From Flavobacteriales bacterium (GTDB lineage Bacteria > Bacteroidota > Bacteroidia > Flavobacteriales_E > Vicingaceae), in the NCBI GenBank assembly GCA_002706365.1, contig PALM01000013.1, positions 1 through 55,158 of the forward strand: 55,158 bases of DNA, given 5' to 3'. Positions 28,801 through 36,069 of the stretch are shown piece by piece. A model generated the notes under the pieces. The model searched no databases. It saw only the letters and a program-made list of their open reading frames with translations, and was not told the origin of the DNA. Position numbers and translations under genes: made by a program. Position 1 is the stretch's first letter; every line of letters begins with the position of its first letter.

Positions 28801-28907
28801 AATTAGTGAAATTGAACATTCGCACAAGAATTCAGGAGAAGATCTATGATGCCATTCACAATGCCAATTGGCGTTCAGCACAATCAGCCTTAAACTATCA
28901 ACCATGA
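25893..28907 (+). CDS. GH3 glycosidase fused to a serine hydrolase (beta-lactamase family)
   Basis: This is an exported two-enzyme fusion of about 1,004 residues. A signal peptide (about 1-28) precedes a GH3 N-terminal domain (about 40-370) with the NagZ-type loop KHFPGHGD, then DSH, and the nucleophile aspartate in FTDGLNMGG. A GH3 C-terminal domain follows (about 390-570). A class-C beta-lactamase or esterase-like domain (about 600-1000) has SVTKIAS (Ser-x-x-Lys), the tyrosine in YSDIGYY, and HSGFTGT. The GH3 part should remove N-acetylglucosamine from muropeptides or chitin; the hydrolase part may act as a peptidase or amidase on wall fragments. ATG 25893 is preferred over GTG 25887. The stop overlaps bshA. 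Confidence 0.9.
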   Translation: MNMKGFMQMGLNTLLLLLFSYWFIDDTQAQEIPYLENQSPWADSVLAQMTVEEKIGQLFNVAAYSNKDAAHQAEVLKQIKEYNIGGLTFFQGGPHRQAKLTQIYQDSAKIPLMVAIDGEWGLSMRLDSTMHYPWQMTLGAIEDDQLIYKMGVDIGKQLKRIGVNVNFAPVVDVNNNPNNPVINARSFGESKERVARKGIAYMKGMQSQGVLATAKHFPGHGDTDSDSHKTLPIIKHNKERIEDLELYPFNALIDQGVGAIMSAHLYLPAYTGKEEIASSLSKSVIDTLLRQQIGYQGLVFTDGLNMGGVANYQKSAQVDLQALQAGNDILLLSQDVPAAVEAIKEALKKGTYTEAQLNASVARILKAKEWMGLNKGVNIEPDGVIEDLNSSSYQVLNRELIAASLTVLKNKQNILPIRELDQKIAVLSLAPEGVSYKPFQKSLNQYTKVDAFHYAQLPVAEQKGLMDKLLEYDLVIVGVHLSNKSPWVSYKINNEYKNFLNILRSKQKVIIDLFANAYALNNFIAASHADGLVVSYQNSKDAQELSAQMIFGAIEAKGTLPISLSPDFEKGMGDIVPSIQRLEYSIPEEVGIESADLMGIDSIVIEGLEGGAYPGAQVMVAKDGKVFYQKNFGVADFEDSIAVNDELLYDLASVTKIASTVLAIMDLEGKGKLSLDDPLGKHLKWVRKTDYETVTLREMLAHQAGFVAWIPFYLETIVEGKPNFDVYSRAYSKDFPYQVAEGLYINKHYAEDSIFYRIVHKAKVSEDKEYKYSDIGYYFLKEIVEEITNEAIEEYNQENFYSSMGMNRTTFRPLEKFDSSEIAPTEDDKVFRRQLIRGYVHDPGAAMLGGVGGHAGLFSNANDMMKLMQMYLQGGIYGGKRYLEESVLEEYTKCQFCVDSIPMADNDNRRGAGFDKPAPHGQPGPTCDCISFASFGHSGFTGTYVWVDPDEDLVYIFLSNRVYPNADNKQLVKLNIRTRIQEKIYDAIHNANWRSAQSALNYQP

Positions 28908-30031
28908 AAATCGGGATTGTATGTTACCCAACATATGGGGGTAGTGGGGTAGTAGCCACTGAATTGGGAAAGGCTTTGGCCAAGAAAGGACATCAGATTC
29001 ACTTTATCTCCTATCAGCAGCCGGTAAGACTATCGGGATTTGATGAGTATATCCATTATCATGAAGTGAATGTGAGTGATTATCCACTTTTCGACTATCC
29101 TCCATATGAATTGGTATTATCGAGCAAGCTGGTTGATGTGGTGAAGTTTGCCAAGCTGGATCTCTTGCATGTGCATTATGCTATACCACATGCATCAGCG
29201 GCTTATATGGCCCGACAAATATTGCGCACTGAGGGAATTGAAGTTCCCTATATCACCACTTTGCACGGTACAGATATCACTTTAGTGGGAAAAGACAGCT
29301 CTTTTGAGCCGGTCATTAGTTTTGCGATTGACCAATCCGATGCGGTAACTGCAGTGTCGGAGAGCTTGAAAGAAGATACGATTACGCACTTTAGGACTAA
29401 GAGAGAAATACAAGTCATCCCAAACTTTGTATGCATTGAAGGCTGTGAGTCGCCGGAGGTAGATCATGAACTAAGGAAGCGCATAGCACCCAATGGTGAG
29501 AAGATCATGGCGCATGTCTCGAACTTCCGCAAGGTTAAGCGTATCAAGGATGTGATCAAGGTATTTCATGAGGTGCGCAAGAAGATGCCGGTAAAGCTAA
29601 TGCTTATTGGCGACGGACCAGAGCTTCATGAAGCTGAGGTCTATTGTAGAGAAAATCAGTTAGATAAAGATCTAGTAGTCTTGGGTAAGGTGCGAGATAC
29701 AGAAAGAGTGCTCACAGTAGCAGATCTATTTTTATTGCCTTCTGAATTCGAAAGTTTTGGTCTGGCAGCCCTTGAGGCTATGTCGACCGGCGTACCCGTA
29801 ATCTCTTCCAATACCGGCGGTATCCCAGAGGTAAATAAAGATGGTTTTTCGGGCTATCTAAGTGATGTGGGCGATATAGATTCCATGGCAAAGAACGCCA
29901 TTTCCCTACTTAGTGATGAGGATAAATTGAATATGTTCAAAGAGCAGGCCTTCGGTCAAGCAAAAAAGTTTGATATCCTCAACATCTTGCCGATGTATGA
30001 GAAGCTTTATCAAAAAGTGCTAAAAAAGTAA
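28904..30031 (+). CDS. bshA: N-acetyl-alpha-D-glucosaminyl L-malate synthase BshA
   Basis: This 375-residue GT-B glycosyltransferase (GT4) matches BshA closely: MKIGIVCYPTYGGSGVVATE at the start, HVHYAIPHASAAYMA near 88, FESFGLAALEAMSTGVPVIS near 284. It joins GlcNAc from UDP-GlcNAc to L-malate in the first step of bacillithiol synthesis, the main low-molecular-weight thiol of many Bacteroidota. The start is the ATG of the ATGA overlap with the GH3 fusion gene; a longer frame from 28868 lies wholly inside that gene. bshB and bshC are not in the window. Confidence 0.95.
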   Translation: MKIGIVCYPTYGGSGVVATELGKALAKKGHQIHFISYQQPVRLSGFDEYIHYHEVNVSDYPLFDYPPYELVLSSKLVDVVKFAKLDLLHVHYAIPHASAAYMARQILRTEGIEVPYITTLHGTDITLVGKDSSFEPVISFAIDQSDAVTAVSESLKEDTITHFRTKREIQVIPNFVCIEGCESPEVDHELRKRIAPNGEKIMAHVSNFRKVKRIKDVIKVFHEVRKKMPVKLMLIGDGPELHEAEVYCRENQLDKDLVVLGKVRDTERVLTVADLFLLPSEFESFGLAALEAMSTGVPVISSNTGGIPEVNKDGFSGYLSDVGDIDSMAKNAISLLSDEDKLNMFKEQAFGQAKKFDILNILPMYEKLYQKVLKK

Positions 30032-30079
30032 AGATTAGGGCGTTTTATGGCATAAATGTCTAATTTTGTCCATCCAATC

Positions 30080-30153
30080 GGCCTCGTGGCGCAACTGAAT
30101 AGCGCATCTGATTACGGCTCAGAAGGTTACAGGTTTGAATCCTGTCGAGGTCA
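30080..30153 (+). tRNA. tRNA-Arg (anticodon ACG)
   Basis: A complete 74-nt cloverleaf: acceptor GGCCTCG/CGAGGTC with one G-U pair, D stem GCGC/GCGC, anticodon stem TCTGA/TCAGA with loop TTACGGC, T stem ACAGG/CCTGT with loop TTTGAAT, discriminator A. The anticodon ACG reads arginine CGU and, after inosine modification, CGC/CGA. CCA is not encoded. Confidence 0.96.
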
Positions 30154-30163
30154 CTAGAGAATG

Positions 30164-30195
30164 AATCCCTGAAGCATAGCTTCAGGGATTTTTTA
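30164..30195 (+). terminator. Terminator after tRNA-Arg
   Basis: AATCCCTGAAGC pairs perfectly with GCTTCAGGGATT across a 3-nt loop and is followed by a T run. Confidence 0.92.
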
Positions 30196-30211
30196 TTTGA
30201 GCAAGCGCCAA

Positions 30212-30639
30212 GCTCGCTTGAGCGCGCAGTGAAAATAAAAAATACCAGCACTGCGATAGCAGTGCAAAGGGATACATTTTGACCTCGGAATTCAAAAGGA
30301 TGGGCGAAGCCAATCCTTGAAATGGTCTCGACTCCGCTCGACCTGACAATAGTTTATTAAGCTTGCTTGAGCGTGAAGCGAGAATAAAAAAGACGTTGGC
30401 TGCGAAGCTGCCAACAGGCTTTCATTTTGACCTAGGACGGCAAAAGGATGGGCGCTAGCCAATCCTTAAACATATATCTTTCATTCAATATTCGAGCAAG
30501 GCTTGAGCTTGCTTGAGCGTGAAGCGAGAATAAAAAAGACCAGCACTGCGATAGCAATGCAAAGGGATACATTTTGATACTTCGGCTGCGCTCAGCACGG
30601 CGCCTCGGAATTCAATAGGATGGCTCGAAGAGCAATCCT
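30212..30639. repeat. Three tandem imperfect copies of a structured ~147-bp repeat
   Basis: Units start at 30212, 30361 and 30507 (spacing 149 and 146). Each has a GCTTGCTTGAGCG block, an AT-rich ATAAAAAA tract, a first hairpin, a CATTTTGA block and a second hairpin flanked by AGGAT and ATCCT. First hairpins: GCACTGC/GCAGTGC in copy 1, GTTGGC/GCCAAC in copy 2, GCACTGC/GCAATGC in copy 3. Second hairpin inner stems: GGC/GCC in copies 1 and 2, GCTC/GAGC in copy 3. Stems change while pairing is kept. No coding capacity is supported. Confidence 0.8.
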
Positions 30640-30767
30640 AGATTTTTGCTTTTTTCGACACCCATCAGAAGTCGGGTAGGCCATTCCGATAAATCGGAAT
30701 CACTCCATAAGCGAAGAAATAATCTAAATATGGTCAGTATGAGAGAGATAGTGTTCTCATTTTCTAT
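30640..30767. other. Short intergenic stretch with a hairpin
   Basis: ATTCCGAT-AA-ATCGGAAT (30683-30700) is a perfect hairpin with the same arms as the one at 21696-21714. Nothing else is recognised before the hypothetical membrane protein gene. Confidence 0.5.
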
Positions 30768-31301
30768 CTACTTCGCCACAAAAGCGAACTCCCTTTCTAG
30801 CTCGTACTTCATTCGTTTTACACTTCTTCTCATCACGAAATAAGGTATTCCAAACATAAATACTGCATGTAGGATTAGAAAAGGGAAGAGGATATAACTG
30901 AATTCACCTTCTATTTTATCAATACTTAGGAATGCCGTGAGAAAAATACCATAGAAGATAATTCCGAAGATGTAGAAGAAGAGTATATGTGTACGGAGTC
31001 CATCGATCTCAGTGTTTATGATCAACTTATCATCCCTTTGAGTAAACCTACCCTTGGCAATAGCTAAACTCATATTAGGTTGGAAGAATTTCCTTATTCT
31101 TCTTATCCTAAAGCCATTGATGCCAACTTCTCCCTTAAACTCGTTCTTGCTTGAAGAGAAGGCCTCTAGAGGATTTGAGAAGGTCCCAACACTACCTTGA
31201 TCCACAACTTTGAGAAATCTTTGCACGAAGTCGTGCTTTTGAATGATCAATTCAGTCTCAAACTGATCGATGAGTTTTATGCTCTTTAGAAAATCTTTCA
31301 A
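30768..31301 (-). CDS. Hypothetical membrane protein
   Basis: The predicted 177-residue protein has a soluble N-terminal half and two to three hydrophobic helices (about 104-165), ending in a charged, helical tail. No family is recognised. The only upstream start is a TTG (31299-31301) placed directly after the TAA of the preceding T9SS gene in the same frame; the first in-frame ATG is at about residue 77. Its true start is therefore uncertain. The composition and membrane segments suggest that it is real. Confidence 0.6.
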   Translation of the reverse strand: MKDFLKSIKLIDQFETELIIQKHDFVQRFLKVVDQGSVGTFSNPLEAFSSSKNEFKGEVGINGFRIRRIRKFFQPNMSLAIAKGRFTQRDDKLIINTEIDGLRTHILFFYIFGIIFYGIFLTAFLSIDKIEGEFSYILFPFLILHAVFMFGIPYFVMRRSVKRMKYELEREFAFVAK

Positions 31302-34300
31302 TTAATTATTTATAATCAGTTTCTTGCTTTGGTTCTCTTGTTCTGACCTTAACTGGATAATATATACTCCAGACGGAATTTCCTCCGATACATCTATTTG
31401 AAACTTTCTAGAAGCTTCCGTGGCTTCTTGTGTTACAGACTTGGAATAAAGCAAATTGCCATCAAGGCTAAAAATCCTGATCATTATTTCATCATTATCA
31501 AATCCACTAGAGATCTCAATAGAAATTCTGCCATTTGAGGGGTTTGGGTAGACCACGAATTCAGACTGACTTATTTGAATTGTTATTGATAATGGGGTGA
31601 AATGATCAAATCTTCCATCAAAGTCGGTTTGCTTGAGTCTGTAGTATGATTTTCCGCTATAAGGATCTTCATCAATACTTGAATAGCGATGTACTTGATT
31701 CGTGTTGCCGTTTCCATTGATACGTGCTACTTCAAACCAATGTACTCCATCTTTGGTCTTTTCAATGGTGAAATAGTCGTTGTTGATCTCTGAGTAGGTG
31801 CTCCATTCGATCAATACATCCTTGTTTTCAGTCAGACTTACATTGAAACTCTTAAGCACAATTGGCAAAGGAAAATTCGAAAAGCTTGAGTGTGGCCAAA
31901 ATTCAGAGAAGCTGCTAGTTGTGATCTCAAAATACTCAGCTCCAAATTGACTTCCTGAGCTATTCTGACTAATAAAAACCAAAGATGTAGCATCAGAAGG
32001 GTCGTAAACTCCATCTTCAGTAGGACCGTTGTACTTCGTAACGCCCAACTCTCCAATAGAAAGTAAGTCGTCGTCTATCTCAGTTGTTGCAATAGCAGAA
32101 TCTATTAGGTCATTAAGCTCAGCTGTAAAAAGGGGAATTCTCAGATCCACTGATGACGAAATGGTTGAGTCGCTATTGATCAATAGACTTCTATTGAGAT
32201 GTGCTTCACCGAAATAGATCTGGGCGTTTGGCTGAATGAATGTTGAAGCAGTTACCTCACCAAGATCATCGGAGGGACTCCTCACCCCAACAATCACTTC
32301 ATTGCTACCATTAACAATGAATGAGAATTTATTCTGGTCGATAATTCTGCATGATCCAGTTGAATTGCTAGATGCAATGGCTGAAGGAGAAGTATTGATA
32401 GTAATATTGGAAGTGGTGTCTAAGCAGCCGTTATCATCTTGAATTTCAATTTGATAGGTGCCGCCGTTCAGAAGAGACCTTTTGCTTTGCCCAGCAACAA
32501 AATTATTTGAGTAGGGGAATTCTCCGGATAACTCTCTAAAGTCGAACTGCCCACTTCCACCAAATACATTCAATACTACCGCACTAGAATCAATGCTTGG
32601 ACAGGCTACAGTGAATCTATTGCTGTCGATTGCATCATAAATCGTTGCAATTGCAGTGTCAACATCACTTTCACAACAATCGCAAAAGATGTCATTATTG
32701 GTAATGATCCAATCAGTGCTGAGGTTCATATTAAAGAGAGTACCATTTCGATTATTTCCCGAGAAATCAGTAAGTGTTGAGCTTCCCACGCCATCGTTGG
32801 TTTTGTAATAAGCAGCCAATCCGCTTTCAGTACCACTAAGGCATTGATTCATATTGGCCATGATCTGGTCTGCTGTTCTTACGCTGTGCCAGATCCTCAA
32901 CTCTGCCACATCTCCATCATAGTATAGGTTGTTTCGCCCACCATTGAAGGTGCTTGCTTCAGATCCATCTCCAATAATACCATATCTACTAGTCCCTACA
33001 CCAAGGTTCAGTCCATTATGAGGGTTGGTTCTTGTGCTAACCAAATTTCCATCTATATAAATGAGCTTATCGGTTCCATCATAGACTGCAGCAATATGAT
33101 GCCATGTTCCATCATTTACTAAAACAGCAGGATTGGAATAGAAGTCATCGATATTATTTGCACTTGATGTGGTGCTAAACCCAACTCTTCCATCTCCCAA
33201 TACATAGAAGTTATAATAATCACTTCTATCGAAGTCAACAATGGCCCAGTTGTCATTATCTCCTCCAGTTGCCGTTGTCCTTACCCAGGCTTCCAATGTG
33301 AGTTCTGAAATTTGGCCGGAGGTATTGTAAAACATATCTAAAGCTACATATTGATTCACACCACCAAAGGATAAGCCATCTCGTAAAGTGTCACATTCTA
33401 TAGATGCTACAGTGAAAGTGTCTGAAGCAGTTAAGGATGGAATATAAGTAGATCCTGTTCCAACGGTGTTGCCATTCTTATCGAACCATTTAAAAGTGCT
33501 TCCACCACTAACTTGAAGTTCAACCGTACCTGGACCACAGTTGCTTGAATCTGTTGCTTGTGGCATCAAAATGATATTACTAAAGATGGTATCAGATCCT
33601 GAGCATGGAGTTCCAGCACTGTCAACTGTCACATAAAATAAGCCTTCATTGCCATCATTGGTCACAATAGTTTGTGTTGTTTCGGCAGTATTCCATAGAT
33701 ATGAAGTGTAGTTCGGTCCAGCATCAATAATTGTAGCAGATGAAGCACAAATATCCGGACCAAGATCAGGTCTTGGTGTAATGTTCAATAGAGCAATAAC
33801 CGTATCTCTTTCACTTTCACATTCACTTGCACAGCCCTCTATGATTGGCCCACCATTATTCCAGGCATTGGCGGCAAAGGTGTTTTTCAGAATAGCATTT
33901 CTATTATTGCCACTCCTATCTGTAATCAAAGTTCCACCTCCATCTGAAAAAGGGTAATAGACCTCTAAGCCGCTCTCTCCTGCTACCTTACAATTGTTCA
34001 AACTGTTCACTATCTCGGCTAGAGAAAATGCCCGGCTCCAAACACCAAAGTCTGCTATCGATCCATCAAAGTAGTCGTCTGGACCGGTAGTTCCATCTTC
34101 AGTATCTGATTCAGAACCTGTGCCTAAAAATCCAAATCTTGTAGCACCGGTTCCAAAAGTGCTACCTTGAGTTGTAGTGTTATCAAGCACTCCATCTACA
34201 TAAATTGAGAAGGTACCATTGTCAAAAACGGCTGCCACATGATGCCAATTGCCATCGTCTACCCGAATGCTTCCTCCAAAATCGAATATTCCATTATCGG

Positions 34301-35972
34301 TGGCCACACTAAAACCTACCGTACCTAAACTTCCACCATCGCCATTTACTTCTAATCTCCAATACTCAGATCGATCGAAAGAGGCAATGATCTGATCATT
34401 TCCATTGGTGGTTCTGATCCAACATTGAATGGTGAGTTCAGTGTAGCTTGTGCCTGCATAACTATATCCCAAAATAGAGGCATAATTTGAAGCCACAGGA
34501 TCAAAATCAAGTGCATTATTCTTATTGGTAGTGTCAAAGCTTGACACATAAAAAGTATCGGTAGCGCTTAAAAAGAAATCTAATCTACCGGTATCAATAG
34601 CTGTGGTAGCATTATAGTCATCATACCATCTGTAAAGACCATTTGAGCCTGTTGCCCTCAATTGATAGTTGTTTTGTCCGCAAAAGCTCGTATCAATTCC
34701 AACTGGTTTGGGGTTGATCACAACTGAAATTGTGTCGCCAACTTCACAGCCATTTATGGTGTCAAGAATTACTGAATAAGTTCCGGAAGAGTATGCTGTA
34801 AATGTTTGATTTGTTGAGTTGTCTTGCCACAGATAGTCGAAATAAGCTGGACCAGGGTCTAAAAGCAATGAATCACCGGCTATACAAGTATCCATCCCTA
34901 GGACATTGGTTGTTGTTGGAATTACTTCCACGATCACCTCATCTCTCGCACTTTCACATGCAAAACATCTGTTCAGGCTAGGACCAGTTGATAACCATGC
35001 TCCCGGAAGAGGGAAATTCCTCAATTCAGCATTTCGCTGATTTCCACTGTAATCAATGATCACATCATCCGATCCACTGCCGTTCATTGTGTATGCCACT
35101 TCCAGACCGGCTTGGGGTCCGTCTAGACAACGGTTCATAAACTGTAGGATCTCAGCTTGGGTTCTAGCAACAGACCAGATCCTGAAATTTCCAATCTCGC
35201 CATCGAAATAGTTATTAGGACCGGTAGTGCCATCGAATACATCCGCCTCCGAACCATTACTTAAAAAACCAAACCTAGTGGTGCCAGTTCCAAAAGTGGT
35301 TCCTGAGGTAGTGCTGGCGTCAAGTACTCCATCAATGTATATAGAAACTGTACCATTGTCATATACTGCTGCCACATGATGCCAGAGTCCATCATCTACG
35401 CGACTTATGCTTCCAAAGTCCAATTGCCCGCCATTTGTCAATATATCAAAGCCAATTTGTCCTGGACCCCCACCTGATCCGTTAATTTCTAGTCGCCAGT
35501 ACTCGTTTCTATCATAAGAAGCAATTACTTGATCTCCGGAATTACCAGTGTTGATCCAAACTTCAATTGTGACTTCTGGAATGCCGGTTGAGTTGTAATT
35601 GTAGTCTTGAATAGGGGTATAATCGTTAGTGCCATCAAAAAGTAGTGAAAGGTTAGTGGCTCCTGTGTCGTATTCAGAAACATAGAAAGTGTCTCGCAAG
35701 TTAACTAAGGGACTGGTAAAAGTTGAGCCATTGTTTAAGTAGGAGGGGCCGTTTGGTGAATCATACCAATTATAAAATCCAGTATTTCCGTTAACAGATA
35801 GTATAACAGAAGCAGGATTACATAAGCTAGTATCGCTCCCAACAGGCACTGTACATTGAGCATGTAAAAAAGATAATTGAAGGGAAAAGAAGGTTAGAAA
35901 CAGTAATGATATCCGTCTGACCAAGGTATTAAGCTGTTTAATGGAGAATTTCTCTTTTTTAATGATTTCCAA
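31302..35972 (-). CDS. T9SS-secreted protein with three LamG modules
   Basis: The 1,556-residue secreted protein has a signal peptide (about 20-38). Three copies of a module of about 375 residues follow, each with a LamG/concanavalin-like domain. Marker strings are EVTIEVWINTG (about 134), ELTIQCWIRTT (about 510) and ELTLEAWVRTT (about 890), each followed by a WHHVAAVYD or WHHIAAVYD block. Between them are gliding-motility-type linkers (YLWNTAETTQTI). The C-terminal 80 residues (VYPNPSNGRISIEIS) form a type A sorting domain for export and surface attachment by the type IX system. LamG domains bind glycans, so a surface adhesin or polysaccharide binder is likely. No catalytic domain is seen. 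Confidence 0.88.
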   Translation of the reverse strand: MEIIKKEKFSIKQLNTLVRRISLLFLTFFSLQLSFLHAQCTVPVGSDTSLCNPASVILSVNGNTGFYNWYDSPNGPSYLNNGSTFTSPLVNLRDTFYVSEYDTGATNLSLLFDGTNDYTPIQDYNYNSTGIPEVTIEVWINTGNSGDQVIASYDRNEYWRLEINGSGGGPGQIGFDILTNGGQLDFGSISRVDDGLWHHVAAVYDNGTVSIYIDGVLDASTTSGTTFGTGTTRFGFLSNGSEADVFDGTTGPNNYFDGEIGNFRIWSVARTQAEILQFMNRCLDGPQAGLEVAYTMNGSGSDDVIIDYSGNQRNAELRNFPLPGAWLSTGPSLNRCFACESARDEVIVEVIPTTTNVLGMDTCIAGDSLLLDPGPAYFDYLWQDNSTNQTFTAYSSGTYSVILDTINGCEVGDTISVVINPKPVGIDTSFCGQNNYQLRATGSNGLYRWYDDYNATTAIDTGRLDFFLSATDTFYVSSFDTTNKNNALDFDPVASNYASILGYSYAGTSYTELTIQCWIRTTNGNDQIIASFDRSEYWRLEVNGDGGSLGTVGFSVATDNGIFDFGGSIRVDDGNWHHVAAVFDNGTFSIYVDGVLDNTTTQGSTFGTGATRFGFLGTGSESDTEDGTTGPDDYFDGSIADFGVWSRAFSLAEIVNSLNNCKVAGESGLEVYYPFSDGGGTLITDRSGNNRNAILKNTFAANAWNNGGPIIEGCASECESERDTVIALLNITPRPDLGPDICASSATIIDAGPNYTSYLWNTAETTQTIVTNDGNEGLFYVTVDSAGTPCSGSDTIFSNIILMPQATDSSNCGPGTVELQVSGGSTFKWFDKNGNTVGTGSTYIPSLTASDTFTVASIECDTLRDGLSFGGVNQYVALDMFYNTSGQISELTLEAWVRTTATGGDNDNWAIVDFDRSDYYNFYVLGDGRVGFSTTSSANNIDDFYSNPAVLVNDGTWHHIAAVYDGTDKLIYIDGNLVSTRTNPHNGLNLGVGTSRYGIIGDGSEASTFNGGRNNLYYDGDVAELRIWHSVRTADQIMANMNQCLSGTESGLAAYYKTNDGVGSSTLTDFSGNNRNGTLFNMNLSTDWIITNNDIFCDCCESDVDTAIATIYDAIDSNRFTVACPSIDSSAVVLNVFGGSGQFDFRELSGEFPYSNNFVAGQSKRSLLNGGTYQIEIQDDNGCLDTTSNITINTSPSAIASSNSTGSCRIIDQNKFSFIVNGSNEVIVGVRSPSDDLGEVTASTFIQPNAQIYFGEAHLNRSLLINSDSTISSSVDLRIPLFTAELNDLIDSAIATTEIDDDLLSIGELGVTKYNGPTEDGVYDPSDATSLVFISQNSSGSQFGAEYFEITTSSFSEFWPHSSFSNFPLPIVLKSFNVSLTENKDVLIEWSTYSEINNDYFTIEKTKDGVHWFEVARINGNGNTNQVHRYSSIDEDPYSGKSYYRLKQTDFDGRFDHFTPLSITIQISQSEFVVYPNPSNGRISIEISSGFDNDEIMIRIFSLDGNLLYSKSVTQEATEASRKFQIDVSEEIPSGVYIIQLRSEQENQSKKLIINN

Positions 35973-36069
35973 AAGTATCCAAAAATCAATTCGACTTGAA
36001 TACAGTGTTCAAGCTTACGCCGTTGATTGCTATAATGTTACGATAAAAAGGTAGCGGCAGGCTTAATGG

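Noticed and set aside
30060-30251. Open frame of 63 codons on minus across tRNA-Arg
   Set aside because: It is antisense to a complete tRNA and its terminator. Such products are common false gene calls.
30212-30639. CRISPR array after tRNA-Arg
   Set aside because: The units are about 147 bases with internal hairpins and imperfect identity. There are no short exact repeats with unique spacers and no cas genes.
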